NCBI GenBank assembly: GCA_034437555.1
Contig: DAOTTQ010000037.1
Coordinates: 124,001-188,000, forward strand
DNA: 64,000 bases
Origin: JANWYT01 sp034437555
GTDB taxonomy: Bacteria > Chloroflexota > Anaerolineae > Aggregatilineales > Phototrophicaceae
Direction: 5' to 3'
Shown one piece after another: positions 44,147 through 52,439 of the stretch. Made by a program: the position numbers and the translations under genes. The notes under the pieces are model-generated. The model was not told where the DNA came from. It searched no databases and worked only from the letters and a program-made list of their open reading frames with translations. How positions within the stretch are numbered: the stretch's first letter is position 1; each line of letters opens with the position of its first letter.

Positions 44147-44992
44147 TTATAGCAATGTCAGAATCATGGGATTGTCTTCTGTAATGACCACTGTATGCTC
44201 AAAGTGAGCGCATAACGAATGGTCTTTTGTGCGTACTGTCCAGTGGTCGTCTTTATCCTCTTCAAGAGGGTTATTGCCCGCAATGAGCATCGGTTCTATG
44301 GCAATGGTCATCCCCGCCTGCAACGGATAATCTGTCCACATACGGTTTCCCAAACGCATCGCCAACGCCTTAGAGGGCCACCAATTAGGCACTTGTGGCG
44401 GTTCGTGCATCTGTTTTCCTACACCATGCCCTGTATAGTCCAATGCCACGCTATAGCCGTTTTTGCTGGCAAATTTTTCTGTAGAACGTGCAATATCACT
44501 CACGTAATTACCAATGATACACTGCTCGATTGCCACATAGAGGGCTTTCTCACAGGCTTCTATTAGGCGTTTTACGGCGGGCTTGATTTTGCCAATGCCA
44601 TACGTAAACGCGGCATCGCCCACGTAGCCCTTATAAATGCACGCCGTATCCAAGCTGATGATGTCACCCTCTTTTAACACACGGTCTGCCGAAGGCACGC
44701 CGTGTACAAGCTCGTCGTTAATGCTGGCGTTAATCGTGGCGGGATACGGCGGATGATTAGAGGGCGCGTAATTCAAAAACGCGGGTACAGCCCCATGGTC
44801 ACGAATGACAGCTTCGGCGATTTGGTCTAGCTCAATCGTTGTAATGCCCTCACGAAGCGCATCACGCATGGCTTGATGTGCTAATGCCGTAATGCGCCCT
44901 GCTTCACGCATAATCACAAGTTCTTCTGCGGTTTTTAGAACAGGCTCGCTGGGTCTTTTGATAGGTTTCATTGTCTTTTTATAGATGCTCAT
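44147..44992 (-). CDS. map: Methionine aminopeptidase type I
   Basis: A 281-residue type I enzyme that removes N-terminal methionine from nascent proteins. The metal ligands are visible in SLDTACIYKGYVGDAAFTYG (two Asp), DYTGHGVGKQMHEPP (His), IAIEPMLI (Glu) and HFEHTVVI (Glu). About 25 residues precede the catalytic domain. The start overlaps the adk stop as TAATG, so the two are translationally coupled. An internal ATG at 44971 is a less likely start. Confidence 0.96.
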   Translation of the reverse strand: MSIYKKTMKPIKRPSEPVLKTAEELVIMREAGRITALAHQAMRDALREGITTIELDQIAEAVIRDHGAVPAFLNYAPSNHPPYPATINASINDELVHGVPSADRVLKEGDIISLDTACIYKGYVGDAAFTYGIGKIKPAVKRLIEACEKALYVAIEQCIIGNYVSDIARSTEKFASKNGYSVALDYTGHGVGKQMHEPPQVPNWWPSKALAMRLGNRMWTDYPLQAGMTIAIEPMLIAGNNPLEEDKDDHWTVRTKDHSLCAHFEHTVVITEDNPMILTLL

Positions 44993-45687
44993 TAGCCTAA
45001 AATCTTCTTTATCTCTTCGCTGACGGTTTCAATGGGTTGGCTGGCATCAATGCGTTTAAGTAAGCCTTTGGCTTGGTAGTAATCAATAAGAGGCGCGGTG
45101 TCTTCAACGAATTGGTCAATGCGCTTCACAACAGATAATGCGTCCGCGTCATCCACACGACGTTTAAGCGTTTCGCCCGTCTCATCAATTTTAGCAACGA
45201 TGCGTGGGGGAAACTGCTCATCGGGGTGCTTATCTACCGTCACATCTACCCCTTTAGATAGAAAGAAGATGTTAAAGGCTTGTCCATTTTCGTGGGTTAC
45301 ACGCCCAAAAGCGCGCTTAAACGCCGTATATAAATCGAGTTCGAATAAAAATACAGTGTGGATAGACTCACCCTTCTTTGCCAACAAATCAGCCAAGAAA
45401 TCGGCTTGCCCTGTCGTGCGCGGATAGCCGTCTAAAATTACGCCCCCCTGTGCATCGGGCAAAGACAGGCGTTCTTCTACAATCCGATTCGTGAGGTCAT
45501 CAGAAACAAGCGTTCCTGCGTTCATAATAACTTGCACTTCTTTAGCTAGGTCGTCCTCACGAACTTTCATTGCCCTAAACAAATCACCCGTAGATACTTG
45601 GGGCAAGCTATATTTTAAGGCGATGAACTTAGATTGTTCGCCCTTGCCCGCACCCTGCACCCCCATCAATAACACATAAAGACCCAT
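44992..45687 (-). CDS. adk: Adenylate kinase with variant P-loop
   Basis: A 231-residue nucleoside monophosphate kinase that interconverts AMP and ATP with ADP. The P-loop reads GVQGAGKGEQS (9-19), with Glu17 where GxPGAGKGTQ enzymes have Thr. The NMP-binding region has STGDLFRAM and LDGYPRTTGQADFL, and the LID region GRVTHENGQAFNI and DETGETLKRRVDD is present without zinc cysteines. ATG 45687 has AGGGAG 10 nt upstream; the longer frame to 45735 would start in the terminator hairpin. It is coupled to map downstream. Confidence 0.9.
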   Translation of the reverse strand: MGLYVLLMGVQGAGKGEQSKFIALKYSLPQVSTGDLFRAMKVREDDLAKEVQVIMNAGTLVSDDLTNRIVEERLSLPDAQGGVILDGYPRTTGQADFLADLLAKKGESIHTVFLFELDLYTAFKRAFGRVTHENGQAFNIFFLSKGVDVTVDKHPDEQFPPRIVAKIDETGETLKRRVDDADALSVVKRIDQFVEDTAPLIDYYQAKGLLKRIDASQPIETVSEEIKKILG

Positions 45688-45715
45688 AGTGAAAATACTC
45701 CCTTTGTAAAAATAA

Positions 45716-45754
45716 GCAAAAAGGGGCAAGCCCATACTATGAGCTACGCCCCTT
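45716..45754 (-). terminator. Terminator-like hairpin between secY and adk
   Basis: AAGGGGC pairs with GCCCCTT (45721-45727 with 45748-45754) and the minus strand continues with T residues. It lies inside the operon, so it is more likely an attenuator. Confidence 0.65.
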
Positions 45755-45797
45755 CACCATTCTTTAACCAGCAGTATGCCTAGGTTGCGTTGCCCGA

Positions 45798-47129
45798 CTA
45801 GCTCATAAAGCTTTCGTAGTTACGCATAACCAATTGGGCTTCTAGCTGACGTAGTGTTTCAATAACCACACCCACGATGATGATTAGCCCACTGCCCGTT
45901 AAAACAAGCGCAGGGTTGTTTGTGGTAGTTTGGGCTTCAAATGGGAACAAAATCCCGTTAATAAAGCTCACAATGCCCGGCACAATCGCAATTGTTCCTA
46001 AGAACAGCGCACCAACAATGGTAATACGACGCGTGGTGTTGATGATATATTCTTCTGTCTTTTGCCCCGGACGAATACCCGGGATAAAGCCACCCTGACG
46101 CTGTAGCGTCTCGGCAAGACGATAGTTCCCTACCATCACATCAGAATAGAAGAACGTAAACGCCACCGTCATCGCAAAGAACACGCCCCAGTATACAGCC
46201 CCCTGTTGGTTACCAAAGGTTTGTTGTACGCTCCATAAGAAGCTACCCGCAGGCGGGCTGAACAAGCCAATAAGCAACGCGGGGAAGGTGATGATGGACT
46301 GTGCGAAAATCAACGGAATCATGCCCACAGGGTTGACGCGCAACGGAATGTATTGCCCACGCCCCATTTGCATTTGACGATTCCCGCGAACGCGCTTGCC
46401 ATATTGAACAGGCACACGACGCACACCTTCTGCAATGTAGATGATGGCTGGCACGCTGACCAAAACAATCAGCAAGAACACCACTAGGTTATAAACCGCG
46501 CGGTCTTGGTTACTTTGAAGCAAGTTAAACAGGTTAGCAGGTGCATTTGCCACAATGCCCGCAAAGATGATAATCGAAATACCATTGCCTAAGCCTTGTT
46601 CGGTAATCAATTCACCCAGCCACACCGCAAACATCGTACCCGCAGTCATGGTTACAATGACCGAGATAGTGAGCAAGATATTGCTCCCAAAGCCCGGAAT
46701 AATTTGTGTACCGCCTGCTACCGCCGTAAAGAACCCGATTTGTGCTAAAGACTGCAAAATTGCCATCGGAATTGCAAGGTAGTAAGTGTAGCGTTGAATC
46801 TTTTCTCGCCCACCAGGCTCACGTTGCATCGCTTCTAGTGAAGGGATGATAGGAATGAGCAATTGGAAAATGATAGACGCAGTAATATAGGGATATACCC
46901 CATTTGCCAAAATGCTGAAGTTGGAGACTGCGCCACCGGAAAGCAAGTTCAGCACGCCAATGAAGCCCGCCGCTAGGTCACTGCTTAGCACGCTTTCAAG
47001 AGCGATGCGGTCAACGCCGACAACGGGAACATGTGTGCCAAACTGATAAACCACTAACACGAAGAGCGTAAACAAAATCTTGTTACGCACATCGGGCAAG
47101 CGAAACGCATTTCTTAAAGCCTGAATCAT
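45798..47129 (-). CDS. secY: Protein translocase subunit SecY
   Basis: A 443-residue channel subunit with ten transmembrane segments. It starts with an amphipathic stretch IQALRNAFRLPDVRNKILF and has the plug-region segment LLSGGAVSNFSILANGVYPY. The C5-type cytoplasmic loop is EYIINTTRRITIVGAL. It forms the Sec pore in the cytoplasmic membrane with SecE and SecG. A terminator-like hairpin separates it from rplO. Confidence 0.97.
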   Translation of the reverse strand: MIQALRNAFRLPDVRNKILFTLFVLVVYQFGTHVPVVGVDRIALESVLSSDLAAGFIGVLNLLSGGAVSNFSILANGVYPYITASIIFQLLIPIIPSLEAMQREPGGREKIQRYTYYLAIPMAILQSLAQIGFFTAVAGGTQIIPGFGSNILLTISVIVTMTAGTMFAVWLGELITEQGLGNGISIIIFAGIVANAPANLFNLLQSNQDRAVYNLVVFLLIVLVSVPAIIYIAEGVRRVPVQYGKRVRGNRQMQMGRGQYIPLRVNPVGMIPLIFAQSIITFPALLIGLFSPPAGSFLWSVQQTFGNQQGAVYWGVFFAMTVAFTFFYSDVMVGNYRLAETLQRQGGFIPGIRPGQKTEEYIINTTRRITIVGALFLGTIAIVPGIVSFINGILFPFEAQTTTNNPALVLTGSGLIIIVGVVIETLRQLEAQLVMRNYESFMS

Positions 47130-47190
47130 GGTCGGCTAACCTCTCAAAATTTAGTCTGCGGTAAAGTGTCAACACACACTACCAGTATAA

Positions 47191-47227
47191 CCACAAAAAC
47201 GGGCGATAGACACGGTGTTTATCGCCC
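47191..47227 (-). terminator. Terminator-like hairpin between rplO and secY
   Basis: GGGCGATA with TATCGCCC, extended by ACAC with GTGT (47201-47227), is followed on the minus strand by GTTTTTG. A TTGACA hexamer occurs just downstream at 47167-47172. Confidence 0.7.
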
Positions 47228-47238
47228 GTTGGTTTGTT

Positions 47239-47763
47239 TTACTTGGTTTTGCGCCCCAAAGCCACATCTTCTTTACGAAGTTTCTTAATGGTGGCAAATG
47301 CACCCTTAAGGGCTAATTCTAAGGCAACCACGCTACCGCCGGCGTTTTGGATTTTCTCGGTTGCGCCAGTGGTAATACGATGAGTATGAACGGTCAACGC
47401 CTTTTCAAGGTCGCCACGTCCCAAGATGACCACAGGCTTTGATGCGTCACGCACCAAACCAATAGCAGCTAGGGTTTCGGGGGTCACCGTATCGCCCGCA
47501 TTAAAGCGTTCGTTAAGGCTAGAGAGGTTCACCTCTTGGTATTGAATACGGAACAAGTTCTTAAAACCGCGCTTAAAAGGCAAACGGCGCACCAATGGCA
47601 ACTGCCCGCCTTCAAAGTAAACACGCTTTCCAGAACGCCCACGCGCACCCGCGCCTTTTGTACCACGACCAGCGGTCTTACCGCTACCGCTGGCAATACC
47701 ACGACCGATACGGGTCTTTTTGCGTACAGAGCCTTTTGTTGGCTTCAAATCTTGTAGCTTCAT
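47239..47763 (-). CDS. rplO: 50S ribosomal protein L15
   Basis: A 174-residue L15 (uL15) with LQDLKPTKGSVRKKTRIGRG, the Gly-rich SGKTAGRGTKGAGARGRSGK and FKNLFRIQYQEVNLSSLNE. It is somewhat longer than the usual 145-150 residues because of a basic C-terminal extension of about 25 residues. Confidence 0.97.
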   Translation of the reverse strand: MKLQDLKPTKGSVRKKTRIGRGIASGSGKTAGRGTKGAGARGRSGKRVYFEGGQLPLVRRLPFKRGFKNLFRIQYQEVNLSSLNERFNAGDTVTPETLAAIGLVRDASKPVVILGRGDLEKALTVHTHRITTGATEKIQNAGGSVVALELALKGAFATIKKLRKEDVALGRKTK

Positions 47764-47776
47764 AAACCTTCAATAT

Positions 47777-47806
47777 GAGCGCAACTGCACCGGGCAAGTT
47801 GCGCTC
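47777..47806 (-). promoter_or_regulatory. Intercistronic hairpin between rpmD and rplO
   Basis: A perfect 10-bp stem GAGCGCAACT/AGTTGCGCTC with a 10-nt loop, ending 13 nt before the rplO ATG. No U-tract follows, so it is not a terminator; control of rplO translation is possible. Confidence 0.5.
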
Positions 47807-47840
47807 TCTCCTTTCAAACAGTTCTCGCTGTCACTCGTGG

Positions 47841-48035
47841 TTATTCGCTTACTTCTTCCACTTTAAGCAAGTGGGACACTTTGTTAATCATGCCACGAAT
47901 TTGGGGGCTGTCGGTAATCACAACCGAGTGATTGAGCTTACGTAAGCCCAAAGCCACAAGGTTAGCTTTTTGTGATTTATGATAGCCGATACCACTTTTA
48001 ACCAGCGTGACACGCAATTTCTTGTTTTCAGCCAT
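47841..48035 (-). CDS. rpmD: 50S ribosomal protein L30
   Basis: A 64-residue L30 (uL30) with LRVTLVKSGIGYHKSQKANL and the loop LNHSVVITDSPQIRGMINKV. It follows rpsE by 5 nt. Confidence 0.95.
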   Translation of the reverse strand: MAENKKLRVTLVKSGIGYHKSQKANLVALGLRKLNHSVVITDSPQIRGMINKVSHLLKVEEVSE

Positions 48036-48040
48036 GTGCT

Positions 48041-48610
48041 TTATTCCCCCTTATGACGGCGCATCCACACAGGGCTTGTGTGCTTCACCGATTTGCCACG
48101 CATCTCTGCGAGCAGTTCTGGGCTACGAAGTTGCGTTAGGGCATTGATGGTTGCCATTGCCACATTCAGCAAGTTCGGGCTACCTTGGCTTTTCGTAAGG
48201 ATGTTCTTCACACCCACTACTTCCAACACAGCACGCACACCACCGCCAGCAATCACACCCGAACCGGGAGCAGCAGGCATCAATAGCACCTTAGACCCAC
48301 CATATTCGCCAGTAACGGCGTGGGGGATAGTGCTTTCTACCAACGAAACCTTTTTCAGGTTCGCACGGGCTTTCAGGTTCGCCTTACGGATGCTATCAGG
48401 TACTGCACGAGACTTACCGATCCCGATCCCGATTCGTCCTTCGTTGTCACCAACGACGACTACGGTTCGGAAGGCAAAGCGACGCCCACCCTTAATAACT
48501 TTCGCTACGCGCCGAATATCGACGACGCGCTCATCTAATTTCTCTTCGCGTTCTTCTTCACGTTCACGACGCTTCTCACGACGCTCGCGCCGTTGTTTTT
48601 CTGCCGCCAT
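48041..48610 (-). CDS. rpsE: 30S ribosomal protein S5
   Basis: A 189-residue S5 (uS5). After a highly charged Glu/Arg-rich N-terminal extension (1-25) come VVDIRRVAKVIKGGRRFAFR, VVVGDNEGRIGIGIGKSRAV and GSGVIAGGGVRAVLEVVGV. The S5 double-stranded RNA-binding fold and the C-domain are complete. Confidence 0.97.
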   Translation of the reverse strand: MAAEKQRRERREKRREREEEREEKLDERVVDIRRVAKVIKGGRRFAFRTVVVVGDNEGRIGIGIGKSRAVPDSIRKANLKARANLKKVSLVESTIPHAVTGEYGGSKVLLMPAAPGSGVIAGGGVRAVLEVVGVKNILTKSQGSPNLLNVAMATINALTQLRSPELLAEMRGKSVKHTSPVWMRRHKGE

Positions 48611-48622
48611 AACTCTCTCCGA

Positions 48623-48997
48623 CTAGAATTCCAAACCGGCTTCGCGTGCGCCTTCTGCAAGTGCCGCCACACGCCCGTGATATCTATAACCACCGCGGTC
48701 AAAAACCACCGCGCCAATGCCCGCAATTTTTGCGCGCTCCGCTACTACTTGTCCCACAATTTTGCTGGCTTCTACTTTGGTTTTACCCACAACTAGTGCC
48801 GCAACGTCTTTGTCGATTGTGGAGGCTTGAGCAATCGTCAACCCTTGTTCGTCATCAATTACTTGTGCGTAAATATTGGTCAAGCTACGGTATACGTTCA
48901 AACGAGGACGTTGAGACGTACCTGCCAACTTGGCACGCACACGGGCATGACGGCGTTCACGGGCGCGATAAGTTTGTTTACTGGTTGCATCAGACAT
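48623..48997 (-). CDS. rplR: 50S ribosomal protein L18
   Basis: A 124-residue L18 (uL18), the 5S rRNA-binding protein, with RRHARVRAKLAGTSQRPRLN, VYRSLTNIYAQVIDDEQG and the C-terminal VVFDRGGYRYHGRVAALAEG. Confidence 0.97.
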   Translation of the reverse strand: MSDATSKQTYRARERRHARVRAKLAGTSQRPRLNVYRSLTNIYAQVIDDEQGLTIAQASTIDKDVAALVVGKTKVEASKIVGQVVAERAKIAGIGAVVFDRGGYRYHGRVAALAEGAREAGLEF

Positions 48998-49009
48998 ATC
49001 CGAACACCT

Positions 49010-49579
49010 CTACTTCTTCTTACCCTTACCGCCACCCTTAGCGGATTTACCCGCTTTACGACGGATTACTTCGTCACTATAACGAATCCCCTTACCAAGG
49101 TAAGGTTCAGGGGGTCGCCAGCCGCGAATGATGGCGGCGATTTGCCCTACAGCTTCTTTGTCTATACCGTCCACATGAAGTAAACGCCCTCTTTGTTCTG
49201 TTGGCGTTTCAAATTTCACGTCTTGGGGGGCTTCGATAATCACTGGATGGCTATAGCCTAATTTTAATTCCAGGTTCTTACCCTGCAAAACAGCTTGATA
49301 CCCCACCCCTTCAATTAAGAGGGTACGGCGGAAGCCATCGCTAACCCCGGTCACCATATTACCGATGAGCGCGCGAGTTAAGCCATGTAACGCCTTATGG
49401 TGGCGCAAGTCGGACGGACGTTCTACTGTTAATACGCCATCTTCCAGTTTTAATGTCATATCTGGATGAATTGTGCGTTTCAATGAGCCTTTGGGGCCCT
49501 CTACGGTAACATCATTCTTATGAATGGTTACATTCACTTTTGCCGGAATAGTAATCGGCTTTCTACCAATACGAGACAT
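49010..49579 (-). CDS. rplF: 50S ribosomal protein L6
   Basis: A 189-residue L6 (uL6) with MSRIGRKPITIPAKVNV, EGPKGSLKRTIHPDM, GVGYQAVLQGKNLELKLGYS and the C-terminal PPEPYLGKGIRYSDEVIRRK, followed by a Lys/Gly-rich tail. Confidence 0.97.
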   Translation of the reverse strand: MSRIGRKPITIPAKVNVTIHKNDVTVEGPKGSLKRTIHPDMTLKLEDGVLTVERPSDLRHHKALHGLTRALIGNMVTGVSDGFRRTLLIEGVGYQAVLQGKNLELKLGYSHPVIIEAPQDVKFETPTEQRGRLLHVDGIDKEAVGQIAAIIRGWRPPEPYLGKGIRYSDEVIRRKAGKSAKGGGKGKKK

Positions 49580-49591
49580 GATTCGCCTTCC

Positions 49592-49999
49592 TTACCAGAC
49601 GTAGCACAAAACTTCGCCGCCAAGACCTTCTTTGCGGGCGGTTTGTGCCGTCATAACACCTTTAGGCGTGGTTACAATGGCAATACCTGTCCCACTCAGC
49701 ACAATCGGGAGTTCCGCACGCTTGCGGTACACACGACGACCCGGCTTGCTTACGCGCTGGATAGCGGTAATGACTGGGCGACGCTCACGGCGTGCGCCGT
49801 AATACTTGAGTTGGATGGTGATTTCAGCAGGCACAACATCGCTTACTGTGTAACCGTCGACATAGCCCTCTTCTTGCAAAATGCGAGCGAGTTCTACCTT
49901 AATTTTGGATACGGGCATGGTTACTGTTTTCTGGCGAGCCAGAAGCGCGTTACGCACGCGAGTAAGCATGTCTGCAATGGGGTCGTTGGTTGTATTCAT
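49592..49999 (-). CDS. rpsH: 30S ribosomal protein S8
   Basis: A 135-residue S8 (uS8) starting with DPIADMLTRVRNALLARQKT. The C-terminal RNA-binding motif is LSGTGIAIVTTPKGVMT. In E. coli S8 regulates its own operon; no comparable mRNA site was identified here. Confidence 0.97.
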   Translation of the reverse strand: MNTTNDPIADMLTRVRNALLARQKTVTMPVSKIKVELARILQEEGYVDGYTVSDVVPAEITIQLKYYGARRERRPVITAIQRVSKPGRRVYRKRAELPIVLSGTGIAIVTTPKGVMTAQTARKEGLGGEVLCYVW

Positions 50000-50014
50000 A
50001 TAGCCCTCTAACTC

Positions 50015-50197
50015 CTACCAGCTGGACTTGACAACACCGGGGATAAGCCCCTGTAGTGCCAACTCACGGAAACAGATACGGCAAAGCCCAAAGCGGCGAA
50101 TGAACCCACGTGGACGACCACATTTTTTACAACGACTGCGGACTTGCACGTCAAATTTACGTCTTTCCTCACGGAATTGCATACACTTTTTCGCCAT
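50015..50197 (-). CDS. rpsN: 30S ribosomal protein S14, zinc-binding type Z
   Basis: A 60-residue short S14 (uS14) with the zinc ligands SRCKKCGRPRG and GLCRICFRELA. This is the zinc-dependent form common in Gram-positive-type, Chloroflexota and Thermus genomes rather than the long zinc-free form. Confidence 0.96.
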   Translation of the reverse strand: MAKKCMQFREERRKFDVQVRSRCKKCGRPRGFIRRFGLCRICFRELALQGLIPGVVKSSW

Positions 50198-50199
50198 AC

Positions 50200-50757
50200 C
50201 TACTTATCCTCAAAAGGCATACCCAACAAACCAAGCAGGCGACGACCTTCTTCATCTGTTTGTGCCGTCGTCACGAAAGTGATTTCCATCCCGCGCACTT
50301 TATCAATACTATCAAAAGGCACTTCAGGGAAAATCAATTGTTCACGCAAGCCCACCGTGAAGTTACCACGTCCATCAAGCTTGGCGGGAATCCCACGAAA
50401 GTCACGGATACGGGGGAGTGCGATATTGATTAGGCGGTCAACAAACGCCCACATCTTCGCGCCACGCAACGTGACCTTAACACCAATGGCTCTGCCCTCA
50501 CGGAGCTTAAAGCTCGCGATGCTCTTACGGGCGCGGGTAATCACAGGTTGTTGACCCGTAATTTGGCGCAATGTCTCCACGGCAAAGTCTAGGACTTTGG
50601 GGTTGTCATTGGCTTCACCAGCACCGATATTCAAGACAACTTTCTTGATAGCAGGCACTTGCATCACGTTCTCATAACCGAACTCTTGTTGCAAGATAGG
50701 CAAAACTTCTTGGCGGTAGCGTGCCTGCATTACAGGCACTTCTTGTGTTTCACTCAT
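50200..50757 (-). CDS. rplE: 50S ribosomal protein L5
   Basis: A 185-residue L5 (uL5) that binds 5S rRNA, with YENVMQVPAIKKVVLNIGAG, QQPVITRARKSIASFKLREG and the C-terminal GMEITFVTTAQTDEEGRRLL. Confidence 0.97.
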   Translation of the reverse strand: MSETQEVPVMQARYRQEVLPILQQEFGYENVMQVPAIKKVVLNIGAGEANDNPKVLDFAVETLRQITGQQPVITRARKSIASFKLREGRAIGVKVTLRGAKMWAFVDRLINIALPRIRDFRGIPAKLDGRGNFTVGLREQLIFPEVPFDSIDKVRGMEITFVTTAQTDEEGRRLLGLLGMPFEDK

Positions 50758-50773
50758 AAGTTACGCTCTCCGC

Positions 50774-51097
50774 TTATTCAATGTCCGCGTTGCATTTTTT
50801 GCAAACGCGCACTTTACGACCATCTTCGCGCAAACGATACCCAACGCGGGTACGCTTGTCACAAGATGAACAAACCAACATGACGTTAGACAAATCAAGG
50901 GGCGCGTCTTTTTCTACAATTTGGGCGGGCACTGTTTGGTTGCCTGCCTGACGTGCCTTTTGATGGCGTTTCACCACATTTACGCCGCCGACAATGACGC
51001 GGTTTTCTTTGAGCAAGATAGAAACTACCTGCCCACGTTCCCCTAAATCTTTGCCTGCGATGACTTCAACGGTATCACCTTTTTTAATGCGTTGCAT
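50774..51097 (-). CDS. rplX: 50S ribosomal protein L24
   Basis: A 107-residue L24 (uL24) with the KOW motif MQRIKKGDTVEVIAGKDLGE, VNVVKRHQKARQAGN and PLDLSNVMLVCSSCDKRTRV. It has two CxxC pairs (CSSC and CKKC), suggesting a zinc-binding C-terminal knuckle. Confidence 0.97.
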   Translation of the reverse strand: MQRIKKGDTVEVIAGKDLGERGQVVSILLKENRVIVGGVNVVKRHQKARQAGNQTVPAQIVEKDAPLDLSNVMLVCSSCDKRTRVGYRLREDGRKVRVCKKCNADIE

Positions 51098-51108
51098 CGC
51101 TTAATCTC

Positions 51109-51480
51109 CTACAGCGTTTCCGGGGCAAGTGCAGCAATTTTTGTGTAGCCCTTTTCACGTAGCTCACGAGCTACGGGCCCAAAAACGCGCGTACCCTTCG
51201 GATTGGTCAAGTCATCGGCGAGCAATACGGCGGCGTTGTCATCAAAACGAATATAAGACCCATCAGAGCGACGGTATTCTTTTGCAACGCGGACAATAAC
51301 CGCCTTGACAATATCGCCCTTCTTAGTGTTGCCTTGGGTATTAGCAGACTTTACCGCGCCCACAACAATATCACCAACGTGACCATATTTACGGCGAGAA
51401 CCGCCCAACACACGGATAACTAATATCTCTTGCGCCCCGCTGTTGTCGGCAATCTTAACACGAGATTCTGTTTGAATCAT
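51109..51480 (-). CDS. rplN: 50S ribosomal protein L14
   Basis: A 123-residue L14 (uL14) with MIQTESRVKIADNSGAQEIL, the VVGAVKSANTQGNTKKGDIV loop and GTRVFGPVARELREKGYTKI. Length and motifs are standard. Confidence 0.97.
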   Translation of the reverse strand: MIQTESRVKIADNSGAQEILVIRVLGGSRRKYGHVGDIVVGAVKSANTQGNTKKGDIVKAVIVRVAKEYRRSDGSYIRFDDNAAVLLADDLTNPKGTRVFGPVARELREKGYTKIAALAPETL

Positions 51481-51492
51481 GGCACCGACTCC

Positions 51493-51753
51493 CTATTGTT
51501 CAGTCGCCGGCTTGGCGAGAACTTCTTCTACCACCCAACGCTTTTGACGGCTCAGGGGGCGGCTTTCAACGATTTTCACGGTTGCGCCTACGGGGATTTC
51601 GTCACTTTCATCGTGAGCCATCACCTTTTTTGTAGACTTTACCACTTTCTTGTATACAGGGTGGAGGGTACGGCGTTCAATGGAAACCGTCACGGTTTTA
51701 TCCATCTTATTACTTACCACAACACCCACCAAACGTCTGCGTGAATTCGCCAT
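51493..51753 (-). CDS. rpsQ: 30S ribosomal protein S17
   Basis: An 86-residue S17 (uS17) with RRRLVGVVVSNKMDKTVTVS, HPVYKKVVKSTKKVMAHDES and PVGATVKIVESRPLSRQKRW. ATG 51753 has AAGGGTG upstream and replaces a seven-codon longer frame. Confidence 0.96.
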   Translation of the reverse strand: MANSRRRLVGVVVSNKMDKTVTVSIERRTLHPVYKKVVKSTKKVMAHDESDEIPVGATVKIVESRPLSRQKRWVVEEVLAKPATEQ

Positions 51754-51754
51754 C

Positions 51755-51970
51755 TTATTCACCCTTCTCGGCAACGCCCGCCGCCAGTTGACGTTCGTTA
51801 AGAATCGTCAGCACACGGGCAATTTCACGGCGCACATGACGAAGGGCATTGGTGTCTTTAAGTTCACCACTCGCCTTCTGTTGGCGCAAAACGAACATTT
51901 CTTGTTTCTTGTCGTCAAACAAATCGAGCAACTTCTCGTCACTTAACGCGCGGAATTCACGGCTTTTCAT
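51755..51970 (-). CDS. rpmC: 50S ribosomal protein L29
   Basis: A 71-residue helical hairpin L29 (uL29) with SREFRALSDEKLLDLFDDKK and RHVRREIARVLTILNERQL. Its start overlaps the rplP stop and its stop lies 1 nt before rpsQ. Confidence 0.95.
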   Translation of the reverse strand: MKSREFRALSDEKLLDLFDDKKQEMFVLRQQKASGELKDTNALRHVRREIARVLTILNERQLAAGVAEKGE

Positions 51971-52407
51971 GATAACGACACCTCCACGCCAGAGATGGGG
52001 TCAATCCGCTTAACAAACTTAGTGCGGATAGGCAACTTGGCGGCGGCTAAAGTAAGAGCTTCACGAGCAAGATCTTCTGGAACGCCACCCATTTCAAATA
52101 GGATACGACCCGGCTTAATCACTGCCACATAGTATTCGACAGCACCCTTACCGTTACCCATGCGCGTTTCGGCGGCTCTTTTGGTAAACGGTTTATCAGG
52201 GAAGATGCGAATCCAAATTTTACCACGACGACGAATAGCACGAACCATAGCGCGACGAGCGGCTTCAATTTGACGGCTGGTCATCCACACAGGTTCAAGG
52301 GCTTGCAAGCCAAATTCGCCGAAAGAGACGGTAGAGCCACGATAGGCACGACCCTTCATGCGTCCGCGCATTTGCTTGCGGAATTTAGTACGCTTTGGCA
52401 TTAACAT
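51967..52407 (-). CDS. rplP: 50S ribosomal protein L16
   Basis: A 146-residue L16 (uL16) with the canonical start MLMPKRTKFRKQMRGRMKGR, PVWMTSRQIEAARRAMVRAI, FPDKPFTKRAAETRMGNGKG and FEMGGVPEDLAREALTLAA. AAGGAG lies 10 nt before ATG 52407. Confidence 0.97.
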   Translation of the reverse strand: MLMPKRTKFRKQMRGRMKGRAYRGSTVSFGEFGLQALEPVWMTSRQIEAARRAMVRAIRRRGKIWIRIFPDKPFTKRAAETRMGNGKGAVEYYVAVIKPGRILFEMGGVPEDLAREALTLAAAKLPIRTKFVKRIDPISGVEVSLS

Positions 52408-52439
52408 CGATTAATAACTCCTTCTCGTAACGTGCCACA

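Noticed and set aside
48078..48626. Plus-strand 182-residue frame antisense to rpsE
   Set aside because: It mirrors the conserved rpsE frame and has no initiation signals. Similar long antisense frames across the ribosomal cluster were rejected for the same reason.
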